Shown: piece by piece, positions 13,405 through 23,683 of the stretch
How the letters are laid out: the number at the start of each line of letters is the position of its first letter
How positions within the stretch are numbered: position 1 is the first letter of the stretch
Program-made: the position numbers and the translations under genes
Origin: Luscinia megarhynchos
Taxonomy: Eukaryota; Chordata; Aves; Passeriformes; Turdidae
Direction of reading: 5' to 3'
Length of the DNA: 64,000 nt
Assembly (NCBI GenBank): GCA_034336665.1
Contig: CM067570.1
Coordinates: 11,306,002-11,370,001, forward strand
The notes under the pieces: model-generated
Databases searched by the model: none
What the model saw: only the letters and a program-made list of their open reading frames with translations
What the model was told of the DNA's origin: nothing

Positions 13405-13521
13405 TCGGCTCTGGGGTTGGAGTGCAGATGGGCTGTCGAAGCACCCCCCTCCCCTTTCTCAGCCTAACTCCATCCCCACTGCTCCTTCCCACAAGACTTT
13501 CAGACGCTCTTACTCTCCCAG
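13405..13521 (+). CDS. CLASP1: CLASP1 exon: linker, symmetrical and skippable
   Basis: This 117-nt exon (phase 2 to phase 2) encodes RLWGWSADGLSKHPPPLSQP and a further segment ending FRRSYSP plus a split Ser codon. The Trp-containing RLWGWSADGL block is a recognisable CLASP1 linker segment. Because the exon is a multiple of three with matching phases, joining 8380-8486 directly to 17046-17196 also gives an open frame. It is therefore a candidate cassette exon, consistent with multiple CLASP1 linker isoforms in vertebrates. The basic RRSYSPS stretch is a plausible phosphorylation site. The donor is GTAACA at 13522. A 217-codon ORF running through this exon in another frame is coincidental. Confidence 0.93.
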
Positions 13522-16500
13522 GTAACAAGCTACCTGTTAAACCAACTTGTCTGAGGTGTCACAGTATTATTTACCTTTCACACCACGGGGTTTGTTCAAA
13601 TGTGGGACTTGCAGAGGCTTTGGTTGGAAAAGGAAAACAGATGATGATAGCTTGCAGGGGTGATGAGCAGCCACTTCCTTGCTGCTTGGGGAAGATGCAG
13701 CATGCAAGTGGGGATACAAAAATGTGGATTTTTCCAGACTCTTGCAACCACTCAAGAAGATGCCAGGAAAGATGCTTCACAGTCAGTTTCCAATGCAGAA
13801 CACACTTGCTGAGCACTTTTGGCAGGCACTGGTTGCACTGTGCGTGTGGCACTCAAGTACCTCCAGATGGACACTTACAGCTCAGAAATTATTTCACATA
13901 GAACTTTGCTTGTATAATGTGATTGTGGAACATCTTGAAAATCTCTGGTATTGAAACTAAAATTGTCCTTACCTTACCACAAGATTCTGAGTTTATCAGT
14001 GGCAATTTTGGCATCTGTTCCTCCTCCTATGCCCTCACATTTTGTTCCATTCTGCATACAGCTCTTGGATCAATATACTGGACTAAAGCTGTATGCTGGT
14101 TTTAAGGCAAAAAACCCAACCTCAATACAAATCAGATCTCTGTTAAATTCCTTGGATTTATTAGAATTTAAACCCTGACAACAGACCATCTGTAACTGTG
14201 GTTTCTCCTGACATAGATACATCTATTAACTGAGGAAGGACTATGTATAATCTTTCCTTAAAGTAAAATGTCCTAATGCAAAACTACTGAAAGAAAAGCA
14301 AAGAAGATTTAATTTAAGGGCTCAAAATTTGAGAACCTGTGACATCTGAGAGAGAAAGTAGAATTCAGTAGTTAGGTACCTCTGTAAATATCTGCAGAAT
14401 TAAAACCTTTAATTTAATGTTCTCACTCTTCTAGAACACTGTGGAGGTATCTGTGGAGGAGATTCATATTGATTTTTGGAATAAAAATAGTTGAGAGTGT
14501 TTTTTTTGTCTTCTTTTATCTGACAACAGATAATAAGGTTTGGAATAATGTAACATATATTCCAGACCAGAGCCTGAAAGTGCAAGGATGTGAGTTACTG
14601 TGTACTGCTTGAAGACACTAAACTGTGGATTACTTACACATAGTTGGGATTGGAAACTGAATAACAATTTATGGAAGAAAAATGTATTTCATGCCAGACT
14701 GGAAAACTGCCAAATTGTATCTTGATAAACTTATAGACAGCTGCATTGTTTTTGTGCAGCAGATGGAAAATAATGTTGTGACATCCCTAAACACTTCTCA
14801 TCTCTACTCACTTCTTATTCATCCTGTGCCTTTCCTCTAGTTTTCTGCATGAGTCATATTTTTTCCCTTTTGTGCCTTTTTTTTCCCTGAAAGGTGAGTG
14901 TAGTTCCATTTTACTTTTATTCCCCCCATTGTGTTGTCTGTGAAGTATTCCAGTGCACATACTGTCAGTAGAGACGTGTGTTCACAATGTAGAATTTTCA
15001 TTCATGTAGAGCACAGCCATAATGTGACCTCCTACACAGGCTTACTCCTGACATGAAATCACTGGATTCTTTAGATTTTTATTCAAATGCGGGTTTGTGC
15101 TTTGACAAATGCATCAGATTGGTGGCTCTGAGAAATTGCCTTAGTCCTTTAGTACTGAAGAGTCTGTATTCTATTTGCTCTTTGGTAAAAGTGTAGAGCA
15201 CAATTCATCCCTAAGGAAAGAAGTGATGATTTCAGCAGATTTATTGTCAGTATTATATTTGTGATTATTTCTTGGGTTTTCTGCCATGGATTTAATTGTG
15301 TGACCTTTGGTAAATCATGTCATCTCTTGTGTGAGTACACAGGTACAGTCACATGAATATCTTTTCAAATTATAGTTTCATTGCCCACTGCAAAGTTGTA
15401 TGAAAAAACTTTTAAGATCTATGAATTAAATGTGCTTGAGCTCAAAACATTTATTTTTGAGATCTTACGAAACAAAGATTTTCCTTTTCCTGACTGGTAC
15501 TTCTAAAGAACCTAAGAACTGCCTTGCCTTCTGTCTGGAAACCCTTCACAGTCCATTACTGTTCTTCAGCTGTCCAAAAAGCCTTAAATACTTCAACTTC
15601 TGTAGGTTTATGAACAGCTTTTGTTTCCTGATTTTGGTCTGTTAAGTGATTTCTCGTTCTCCCTGGCCTGCCAGACCCTGTTTGGGGAGTTGTTCTTTGG
15701 TTTCTTTGCCAAAATACATGGTTCTGATGCTTGTGTGAGTGTAGTGCGAACACGTTGCTTGGGAGCCAGGGATTATGGCTATTTTCAGTGTGTTAATCCC
15801 AAAGGAATTGAGCAGCCAATCTTAGCCTCTGTCTGAAGTTCCCAAGTTTCTTCCAGAAAAAGAAGCTGTGGTTCTAGATATTTAATAGATATTTAATATC
15901 CTTCTCTTGGTTCCATTGAAAATAACAGCTGTGTACCCAGAATTCAGAAGGGATTGCCTTGTTTGTTTGTTTGGGTTTTTTCCCCCACCCACCTCATAGG
16001 GAATCTTTCTTTTGTGGAAAAGGAACACAACTCAGTTCAGCCATCTGCCTCCAAGCTCATCTTGTCATTCTTCCCAAAATGTTATGAAATAGTAATTCAC
16101 CACTGTAGGGAGCCACTTCTTGCCATTTATTGACAAACAACTTAATGTAAATGTCTGATTCAGTCTATTTGCTTCTGGCTCTACTGAGATCTGAGACTCC
16201 GCCAGAAATTGTTCTTCTCTCTTGCTGGATCTATTAATTTAGTGATTGTCATGCAAACTCAACTTCTCCTAGATAGAGCAAAGCTCTGCCAATAATGCTT
16301 TTTTATTTTCTCAAAGCTTGTAGGAACTTCTCTTTAGCCAGATCTTTTAATATCATCTCCCCTTGCATGCAAGGCATTTTATCATGGGACATAATCTTGG
16401 ATAACTCCTGAAGGAATCCCAAAATTTTTGAGGATTTAAGTTGCTGAGAAGTTTCTGAAGGAACAGATAGACTGCAAGAAAGTGTCATTTGAGTGAGAGA

Positions 16501-17045
16501 ATTCCCAAACTTAGGCCAAATATTGAAGTGCTTTTTTATCAAGGCACTGTGCAAGTGAGTTAGGTTTTACTACTTTATAAATTAAAATGGGTCATGTTAG
16601 ACTAAGGTTTATGTCAAGTTACATTTTCCTTTCCATTTAAATTTGTCATAGTTTTATATATTATTAAACTTAAATTTCACTGATTTCATTTCCACCAGCT
16701 GTCACATTCCTTTGAGTTCTCATAGTGATTGATATTATTTTCCTTTTTAAATTACACCACTGCCACACTGGGGATAGGGTTTTTTGGTTTGCAGAAGGCA
16801 GCACACTTAGTGAATGTAAGAAACAGTGGACCTTCTCTTCCCTTCACTTACAGCAATGTGTTCTCCTTGTGTTCCCATTTGAGGAGAAACTCAGACCTGA
16901 ACTCTGCTTTGATTCCACCCCTGTTGTGTTAGACATCACTGTTAGAAAGGGTACTCCAAACCATCTGTCTCCAGCTTGTTTTTGTTAACAGTCAGAAGCG
17001 GATTCCAATTTCATTTGTAACATTTCATATACGTTTGGTCTTTAG
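13522..17045 (+). other. CLASP1: CLASP1 intron
   Basis: This is a 3.5 kb intron with acceptor TTTAG at 17041-17045. It contains short low-complexity stretches (T-rich around 14865-14890, and TTTG repeats near 15960). No gene, RNA or recognised mobile element was seen. Confidence 0.85.
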
Positions 17046-17196
17046 TATGCTGGATTATGACACGGAGAACCTAAACTCTGATGAAATCTACAGCTCTCTT
17101 CGTGGAGTCACAGAAGCAATTGAGAAATTTAGTTTCCGTAGTCAAGAGGACCTGAATGAGCCAATCAAACGTGATGGAAAGAAAGACTGTGACATT
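17046..17196 (+). CDS. CLASP1: CLASP1 exon: acidic linker before the C-terminal domain
   Basis: This 151-nt exon runs from phase 2 to phase 0. It encodes MLDYDTENLNSDEIYSSLRG, then VTEAIEKFSFRSQEDLNEPI and KRDGKKDCDI. This conserved segment just upstream of the C-terminal HEAT domain is shared by CLASP1 and CLASP2, but the LNEPIKRDGKK wording is the CLASP1 form. The acceptor is TTTAG at 17045 and the donor is GTGAGT at 17197. The frame is intact. Confidence 0.96.
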
Positions 17197-17835
17197 GTGA
17201 GTATTCTGTTGATTAATATCCTCAGATAGGTGAAATTTTAAAATACTGTGATCAAACCTGTCTGCAGATTGTTAGTGTACAAAATCCAGTTATTCCTGCT
17301 GTATTCTTACAGGTGTCTTCTGCTTATTGGTTGTTAACTTCTTATACCTTAATTATGGGGTTTCACTGGCTGTTTCCCTTGGCTCCCTTTGAACTCTGCC
17401 TCCTGTGGAATGTGCTCACTGGGCTTCTGTGTGAGTCCCATGAAGGATGGAAACAGTGCTCGTGTTCTTCAGGCTCAGTTATGGCTTTTGCATGGTGTGT
17501 GTAGTCAGTTCTTAAAGTGGGAAATGTCAGTTCTTAAAGTGCATATGGATGGTTCCCCTCGCAGGCTTAGGGCCTGTGATCACTCCAAGTGCACAGCTTA
17601 TACAGTATCTTATGCTGCAAGAGTGGTTACAGAAACTGTGATCCTGAGATATTTTTGAGCGGGTGTAGTGATGTGAAGGAAGGAGGTAGTAATCAAAGCT
17701 TTATTTAAGTATGTGTATAAATAATACAGTTAAATAATTTTGTGCCTTTTCCTATTGATGGCTGAACTCCAAAAATGCTTCAGTTCCCATAGAATTTTGA
17801 ACCTACCATTTTTTTCCTCTGTGTGATTCCCCCAG
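17197..17835 (+). other. CLASP1: CLASP1 intron
   Basis: This is a 0.6 kb intron with donor GTGAGT and acceptor CCCCAG at 17835. It contains a 16-base direct repeat (GTCAGTTCTTAAAGTG) at 17504-17519 and 17526-17541. Nothing else was seen. Confidence 0.85.
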
Positions 17836-18082
17836 GTGTCTCGAGACGGTGGCCTTGCTCTCCCTAGTGGCGATGTCCGTGGCAGCAGTGACATTGTGGA
17901 AGGGGGCAGGATGGCTCTGGATAACAAAACCTCTCTCCTGAACACGCAGCCTCCCCGCGCCTTCTCGGGGCCCCGCGCGCGGGAGTACAGCCCCTATCCT
18001 TACGCTGACACCATCAACACGTACGACAAGACTGCTCTGAAGGAGGCAGTGTTTGATGATGACATGGATCAGCTTCGGGATG
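17836..18082 (+). CDS. CLASP1: CLASP1 exon: second linker segment
   Basis: This 247-nt exon runs from phase 0 to phase 1. It encodes VSRDGGLALPSGDVRGSS, then a segment with ALDNKTSLLNTQPPRAF, then YDKTALKEAVFDDDMDQLRD. The ALDNKTSLLN and ALKEAVFDDD blocks match CLASP1. The first half, a Gly/Ser-rich spacer, appears less conserved. The downstream exon must start with TA to complete a Val codon, which fixes this exon's end after GATG. That gives the unusual donor GTTTGT at 18083, so read-through into the intron would be plausible as a minor event. The frame is intact. Confidence 0.94.
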
Positions 18083-18846
18083 GTTTGTACCAGCTCACCT
18101 CTAGCACTGCAGCACTCGCTGCTGCCCGGCGTGTTTGTGTGTGGGTAGTGTCCTCAGATACGTGCCTGCCTGTGCATGTGCTGGGTATTACATTGCAGCT
18201 GAGTCCAGGCTTGGTATGAAATATCCTTTGTTCTCATGTCCCAGCAGAACCTCATCTGTGGCTGTTGAGAAAAAATATTATACTGTGGTTTTGACTCTTG
18301 TTTGCCCGGGGTTTCCTGCAAACTTCTCCCTTAAGCATTCACATGTGTCTGCAGGGACACTGCTATGGGACCTTCCCCTCTTCATGGCTGAAACGTCTCA
18401 CTCAGCAGCTTGTTGTTATTGAGTGTTTGACTTCATTTAAGTGCAGCTACACATCAGCTTTATTCTTTTGCAGTACACTGATGAGTCACTGTACTTTAAT
18501 CTAAAGGTCATACATGTGACCACTGGTTTTGGGTGTGTATGTGTGGGAAAAACCACGGCAGTTCTCATCTTGTAGAAGTAATTGTTGGACCTGGAAGAAA
18601 TCCAATTGTCATCAGTTCCTGGTTCATTAGAAACCATGTGCAGATGCATGAGCTGTGCTATGAATTCAAGTTGAATTATGGGCTAGTCAAATTGTGTTGG
18701 CGGCTTGACTGAGGCCACCTGGAAATTGATGCATTTTTGGGGGGCCCCTTGTTACATGAACCTTATTTCTGTAGAGTGTGAGCAATCTTGCACCTTTGAT
18801 CTTTTCCCCATTTCTCCCAATGATTTGCTGCCATTTGTCCTAGAAG
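18083..18846 (+). other. CLASP1: CLASP1 intron
   Basis: This is a 0.76 kb intron with weak donor GTTTGT and acceptor AGAAG at 18846. An alternative upstream AG at 18842-18843 is three bases away plus one, and would break the frame. No other feature was seen. Confidence 0.8.
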
Positions 18847-19037
18847 TACCCATTGACCATTCGGATTTGGTGGCTGATCTTCTGAAAGAGCTCTCCAACC
18901 ACAACGAGCGGGTGGAGGAGCGGAAAGGAGCTCTCCTGGAATTGCTAAAGATCACAAGGGAAGATAATCTTGGAGTTTGGGAGGAGCATTTCAAAACCAT
19001 TCTGCTCTTGCTTCTGGAAACGCTTGGAGACAAAGAT
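18847..19037 (+). CDS. CLASP1: CLASP1 exon: start of C-terminal HEAT domain
   Basis: This 191-nt exon runs from phase 1 to phase 0. It encodes PIDHSDLVADLLKELSNHNE, then RVEERKGALLELLKITREDN and a segment with WEEHFKTILLLLLETLGDKD. These are the first helical repeats of the C-terminal TOG-like (CLIP-interacting) domain, which in CLASPs binds CLIP-170, CENP-E and LL5beta. Amphipathic helices with Leu/Ile repeats and the conserved SNHNERVEERK turn are visible. The acceptor is AGAAG at 18846 and the donor is GTGAGA at 19038. Confidence 0.97.
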
Positions 19038-20660
19038 GTGAGATGTAGATTTTGTCTTAACTCTCCTGTACTTTGCTTCATCTTGGGTGATAATTCCTAC
19101 ACACCAGTTTAAATGAAACCAGCCACTCATCAGTGATACTGCACTGCTTATTTTTTCTTTTGAAGGTTGACAACTCTAGTTTTCACTCTGTTCAGTGAAA
19201 AGTTTTAAGTCACTCCAAAATGTCCTAGTTTTTCTCCCTCCTTCCAGAGTGTTACTAATAAATAGCTAGGAAATTGAACTAGAATCAGAAAAGAGGTTCT
19301 AGTCTAGTAAAAAACTGTCAAGACTTCAGTTATTCTCTTCTGAGTTAGGATGAAGTTACAAACTCTTAGCTTTATTAAACCCATTCCCTGCAAGGAGAAT
19401 AAAGGCATTCTAGAATAAATTAATTTTTTTCTCCTGTGTGGTTTAAAGACCCAGGGTATTAGATCTCATGAGATGAGCCACTTGTCTCTTGTAAAAATAT
19501 CTTCAAGAACAAGCTGCTTTTACAGAGGATCTTGTTTTGAAATGTTAAAAAAACCTGTGTTATTATCACAGCTTTATGTTTGGTAGTTGATCAAAGTGGT
19601 AATTTAAAGGCTAGGCTTTTGTCTGTTTGGGGATATTTGTTCAGCTTGCAGCACAGTATTTAGTAAAGGCTCAACACCCCACTGCACCTTCACATCAGAG
19701 CAACACTCTATCTGAATGTTACAATAATGAGGCTTCAAAGCACTCACAGTTCTTTTTTGGTTTCATCTGATTCAAAAATCAGAAATTGTATTTCTTATAC
19801 TCCTTGTAAAATATGTCATGTTCTCAGAAATGTTAATTCTGAAAGCAGGCTAGGTGGCTAACATTTTCTCAGTCATTGTTCTTAGCTGAAGCATGCACTG
19901 CTCTAGTTCTGCATGTTTAATGATAGCACCATCACACAAATATCAGAAGGTCTGGTGACTTTGTCTTAAGTACATGTGTATTGTGCTACTGTATGAGTTT
20001 TGCAAATGAATAGCAAAGGACATATTTTAAAGGCAGAGGATGAAGTAAAGTATATATTCCTCTGCTGAAATAATGAAATCTATTTTGAGTGACCACAGGT
20101 CAAAAATTTAATGTAAGTTATGAAATTGAAACAGGTGTTATAAATCCCTTCTACTTATGATCTTTTGATATGAAGGATGAAGATGTAGGTCAGTGTTGAC
20201 TACAGTAACTTAAGTCCTTGAAAGTAATTTCTGTAGGAGTTGCAGGAAGAGTCAGTTTTACTCCTTTAGTACATGAGAAACAGCTTTGTGGCATGGATGG
20301 AGCCCAGTTTGCTATCTGCCAAGCTGAGCAAAAGAGGAAAGGCAAACATACGTGATCTGACCTTCTCTGTAGGTTCATGTAATGCAGATGTCCTCCTGGG
20401 GGTACAAATTTGTACTTCATTGCCAAAAGAATATGGAATTTAGGAAAGTAGTCATTCTGACTGTATCAGTGAGACCAGCCATTTTATGTGGCTTTTTGTG
20501 CAAGAGCAAGCAAGGAGCCCAGTTCTGAATTTTATTACATTGATTCCACCGCTCACTCCGCTGGAGCTGGTGGCATAGGGAGCCATGAGAATTCACTCCA
20601 AACTACAATTTTGAGAAGCAGCTCTCTAAAGCCTTTTTCTAATGCCTGTTTTTCCCCCAG
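19038..20660 (+). other. CLASP1: CLASP1 intron
   Basis: This is a 1.6 kb intron with donor GTGAGA and acceptor CCCCCAG at 20660. No gene, RNA or recognised repeat was seen. Confidence 0.88.
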
Positions 20661-20789
20661 CACTCGATAAGAGCGCTGGCGCTGCGCGTGCTGAGGGAGA
20701 TCCTGCGGAACCAGCCGGCGAGGTTTAAGAACTACGCGGAGCTGACTATCATGAAAACACTGGAAGCACATAAGGATTCCCACAAGGAG
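20661..20789 (+). CDS. CLASP1: CLASP1 exon: C-terminal HEAT domain
   Basis: This 129-nt exon (43 codons, phase 0 to 0) encodes HSIRALALRVLREILRNQPA, RFKNYAELTIMKTLEAHKDS and HKE. It covers one HEAT-type helix pair of the C-terminal domain; RFKNYAELT and MKTLEAHKD are hallmark CLASP residues. It is GC-richer, with more CpG, than the surrounding intron, as expected for a constrained exon. The acceptor is CCCCAG at 20660 and the donor is GTGAGT at 20790. The frame is intact. Confidence 0.97.
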
Positions 20790-23648
20790 GTGAGTGAGCC
20801 TTCCAGCTGCTGGGAAAGCAAGTGTAGGAGCTGTGAGACTTGACAGGCAAAAATGTTGAGCCATCTTGACGGTGGAACAAATGAGTATTGAGTCTCCCAA
20901 GTATGAAGAGACAGGATTTTTACATGCTGAAACAGTGAGGAAAAAAGTGGAGACTGTCAGAGCTATTTATGTGGACTTGGAGCTGTCTGGAGTGGTATGC
21001 CACTGTTTGTGAATTTCCCAGCATTTCCCTTCTCATTCTGGGAGAGGTTGAGACACTGTGCATGTTTAATTACGTTTTAGAGCATGCTGGGGGCACCGTG
21101 CTGCCTCTGTGTGTACAGGTAAGAATACAAAACGTGCTGGAGAACACAAAGGCTGTGTTCAAGCAGAATTGTGTGTGAAAATGGAATGGTGAAATTGAGC
21201 CATGCTGGAAAATTGGGAACTGGTGAGTACCAGGAGAAAATGGACAAAGAGATCATGCTGCAGTGGCACAGGAAGAAGCAAAGGGAAGGGTAAATTGCAT
21301 TTTCCTTTTTGTGAGAGAACTGGTATACAAAACTGAAAGTATTCTGAAGTGAAGTAACACAAGAATAAAGGGACATGATAACATTTAAAGTAGATCAATT
21401 CAAAATACATTTAATCTTTGTAGACTGATTTCCAAGTTGGATCTTTTAATCTACCTTGTGCATGTTGAAAGTTTGAACTAAACCTTCTTGAAAGTGCTAC
21501 CAGAATTTCCCTATCAGTCTGTGATGGTTTTGTTACCAAACTCCTTGATTTGAAATCTAAGGCATTTATTCTTCTCTACAACAGGATAATTGTAAATTAG
21601 CAGTTTTAGGCATCTCTGAAAATATTTGGCCATGAAAAAGTGATAAAAATAGACCAGACTGCTTCAGAGCTTTGGGTGACTGACACAAGGTTATTTTAAC
21701 TATGGGTAGCAGAAACTATGCTGTTTGAAAAATCAAAACAGCAAAACAAAAAACACTCTTAGGGAAAGAAAATAAGTGTGGATTTCTCTAAAATGCAAAC
21801 CTAGAAAATGTTTAATGCTTTAGTGAATGAGGGCTGGCCTACTCTGCCTACCTTCCTTTTCTTGATTTAGAGCCTTTGCACCCCTGTCATTTTCAGTTCA
21901 GAGTAGTAAGAAGCAGTTGTAAATTGATTTTCTGATAAAGCAGTCAGACAAAACATTATGTTCTGAAGGAGTGCCTTTTATTGGCAAGAATGCTTCTCAG
22001 CTCACCTTGACTTAGTGCCCTTTGTATTTTTTGGCTGAGAATCCTCCAGAGCGAATGTTTCTAGCAGGAATCTTTCCAGATTGTCCCTGGCATTGTTTTT
22101 AATGCCCCTCAGAATTCACTGTTGTTGTGGGACTGGTGGGTTTTCCAGAAATCAAGACAGATGTTGAGAACACCATGCTTTATGCCTCTATACTCTTCTG
22201 GTGTGGAAAGGTTCTTCAGGATTTGCATGAGGTGCCTCCCAGGGAAAAGCAGAGAAAACCCAAACCAGGAACGAGAGGTGGGAGTTCTGGTGCTTCTTTA
22301 TAGAATAATTGAGCTGTACTGTGCTCAGCTGCTGTGCTGCACACAGTGTGGCTTTGATTTGCCACTATTTTCTGCTGCAGTGGGACCTTTGGGTGACAGC
22401 TGTCACAGCAGGACACTGCAGGTATATTCCTGTTTTGGCATCTGTTGCGTGTGCACAGCTCTACTAAGTGGGGTCAGTGGTTCTGGATTTTTCATTCTGT
22501 GTATGATTATTTTCCGATCCTTGTGTACATGAGACTCTCAGAACAATGGTGCAGCACAGGAAAGGCATCATCTCTCTGTCAGGAGTTTGAGGATTCAGCA
22601 TTCCTGAAGTTAAGGTACCTGCACTTGAGTATCCACATGAGCTAAGCTATAAATACATACCTGGGAATATGCTCTAAGTAGCTTTTCCTGTAGCTGGGAC
22701 TTGCTGATTCAGTTAAGGCTGTGAAAAATTAACTGAGAGATCATTTGGGCATGGCTCAGATGGTCAAACTCATAGCCTAGAGCCAGAAGGTCACAAATTC
22801 TCTTCCCGTGGTGGCCCTCCAGCTCGCTCCCACTGCTGACTTTGCAGCCCTGCTCTCTCCAGGAGGGGAGGAGGAGCTGCCCTTTGACTGGATCCCACTG
22901 AGCAGGAGATTAAAGGAGGACTCACCAGTTTGTGAGTGAAGGGCACTTTCAAAGGATAGCTGAAGAGGGAAAGGAAGTTCTGAGCAGTCTGTTCTACAGC
23001 TTTCTTTTTCACTATATCAGAGCAGTATTAAAGGGAGTGGTGCACTATCCTTGAACTACATAAAATCAAATGTTCCTCTAGACTGTAAGAACTATTTCAA
23101 GAAAAGCTGGTATATAATTTAGTTGGAAATGGGTTAATCTTTGTGTCAGTGGTGTCCTGATAAGGTGTCACTCCAATTTGTTATGTTTCTGGACTGCTGC
23201 TGCTTTGTAGCAGAAGACGGAAGTGATCCTTGTTTATGATTTGATAATTTGGTGTCCAACAGGCTGAATAAATTAGGAGAAAATGTCTGTTTTGAGCAAG
23301 CTGAATCTGTTTTGGTCTTTCTTACCTGAATTTCCCCTTCAGCACAGGGACTGCTAATTGCTCCCAGCTACTGCTCACATTTTCAATTATATGTGACTCA
23401 CAGAGACTCAAATCTAAAGTGACCTAGCAGAGAGAATTTGTAGAGGAGCAGAACTGTTAAGGTTGGGTACTGTCTCCAAGAAGTCACTGTAGGAGGCTGT
23501 TCTTTCAAAGTCAAGAAAGTTTGTTTGTCTATGCAAATTTTGCTGTTGTTCAGCATGGCCAGGAGACATTAAATGACAAAAACAACATATTCACCAACCA
23601 GCAAATATCACCCTCTCCCCCAGCTGAGTGCTACTATCTAGTTAAAGT

Positions 23649-23683
<35 letters not shown>

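Noticed and set aside
13248..13901. 217-codon plus-strand ORF over a CLASP1 exon
   Set aside because: It runs through the pyrimidine tract, both splice sites and the intron in a frame different from CLASP1; coincidental.
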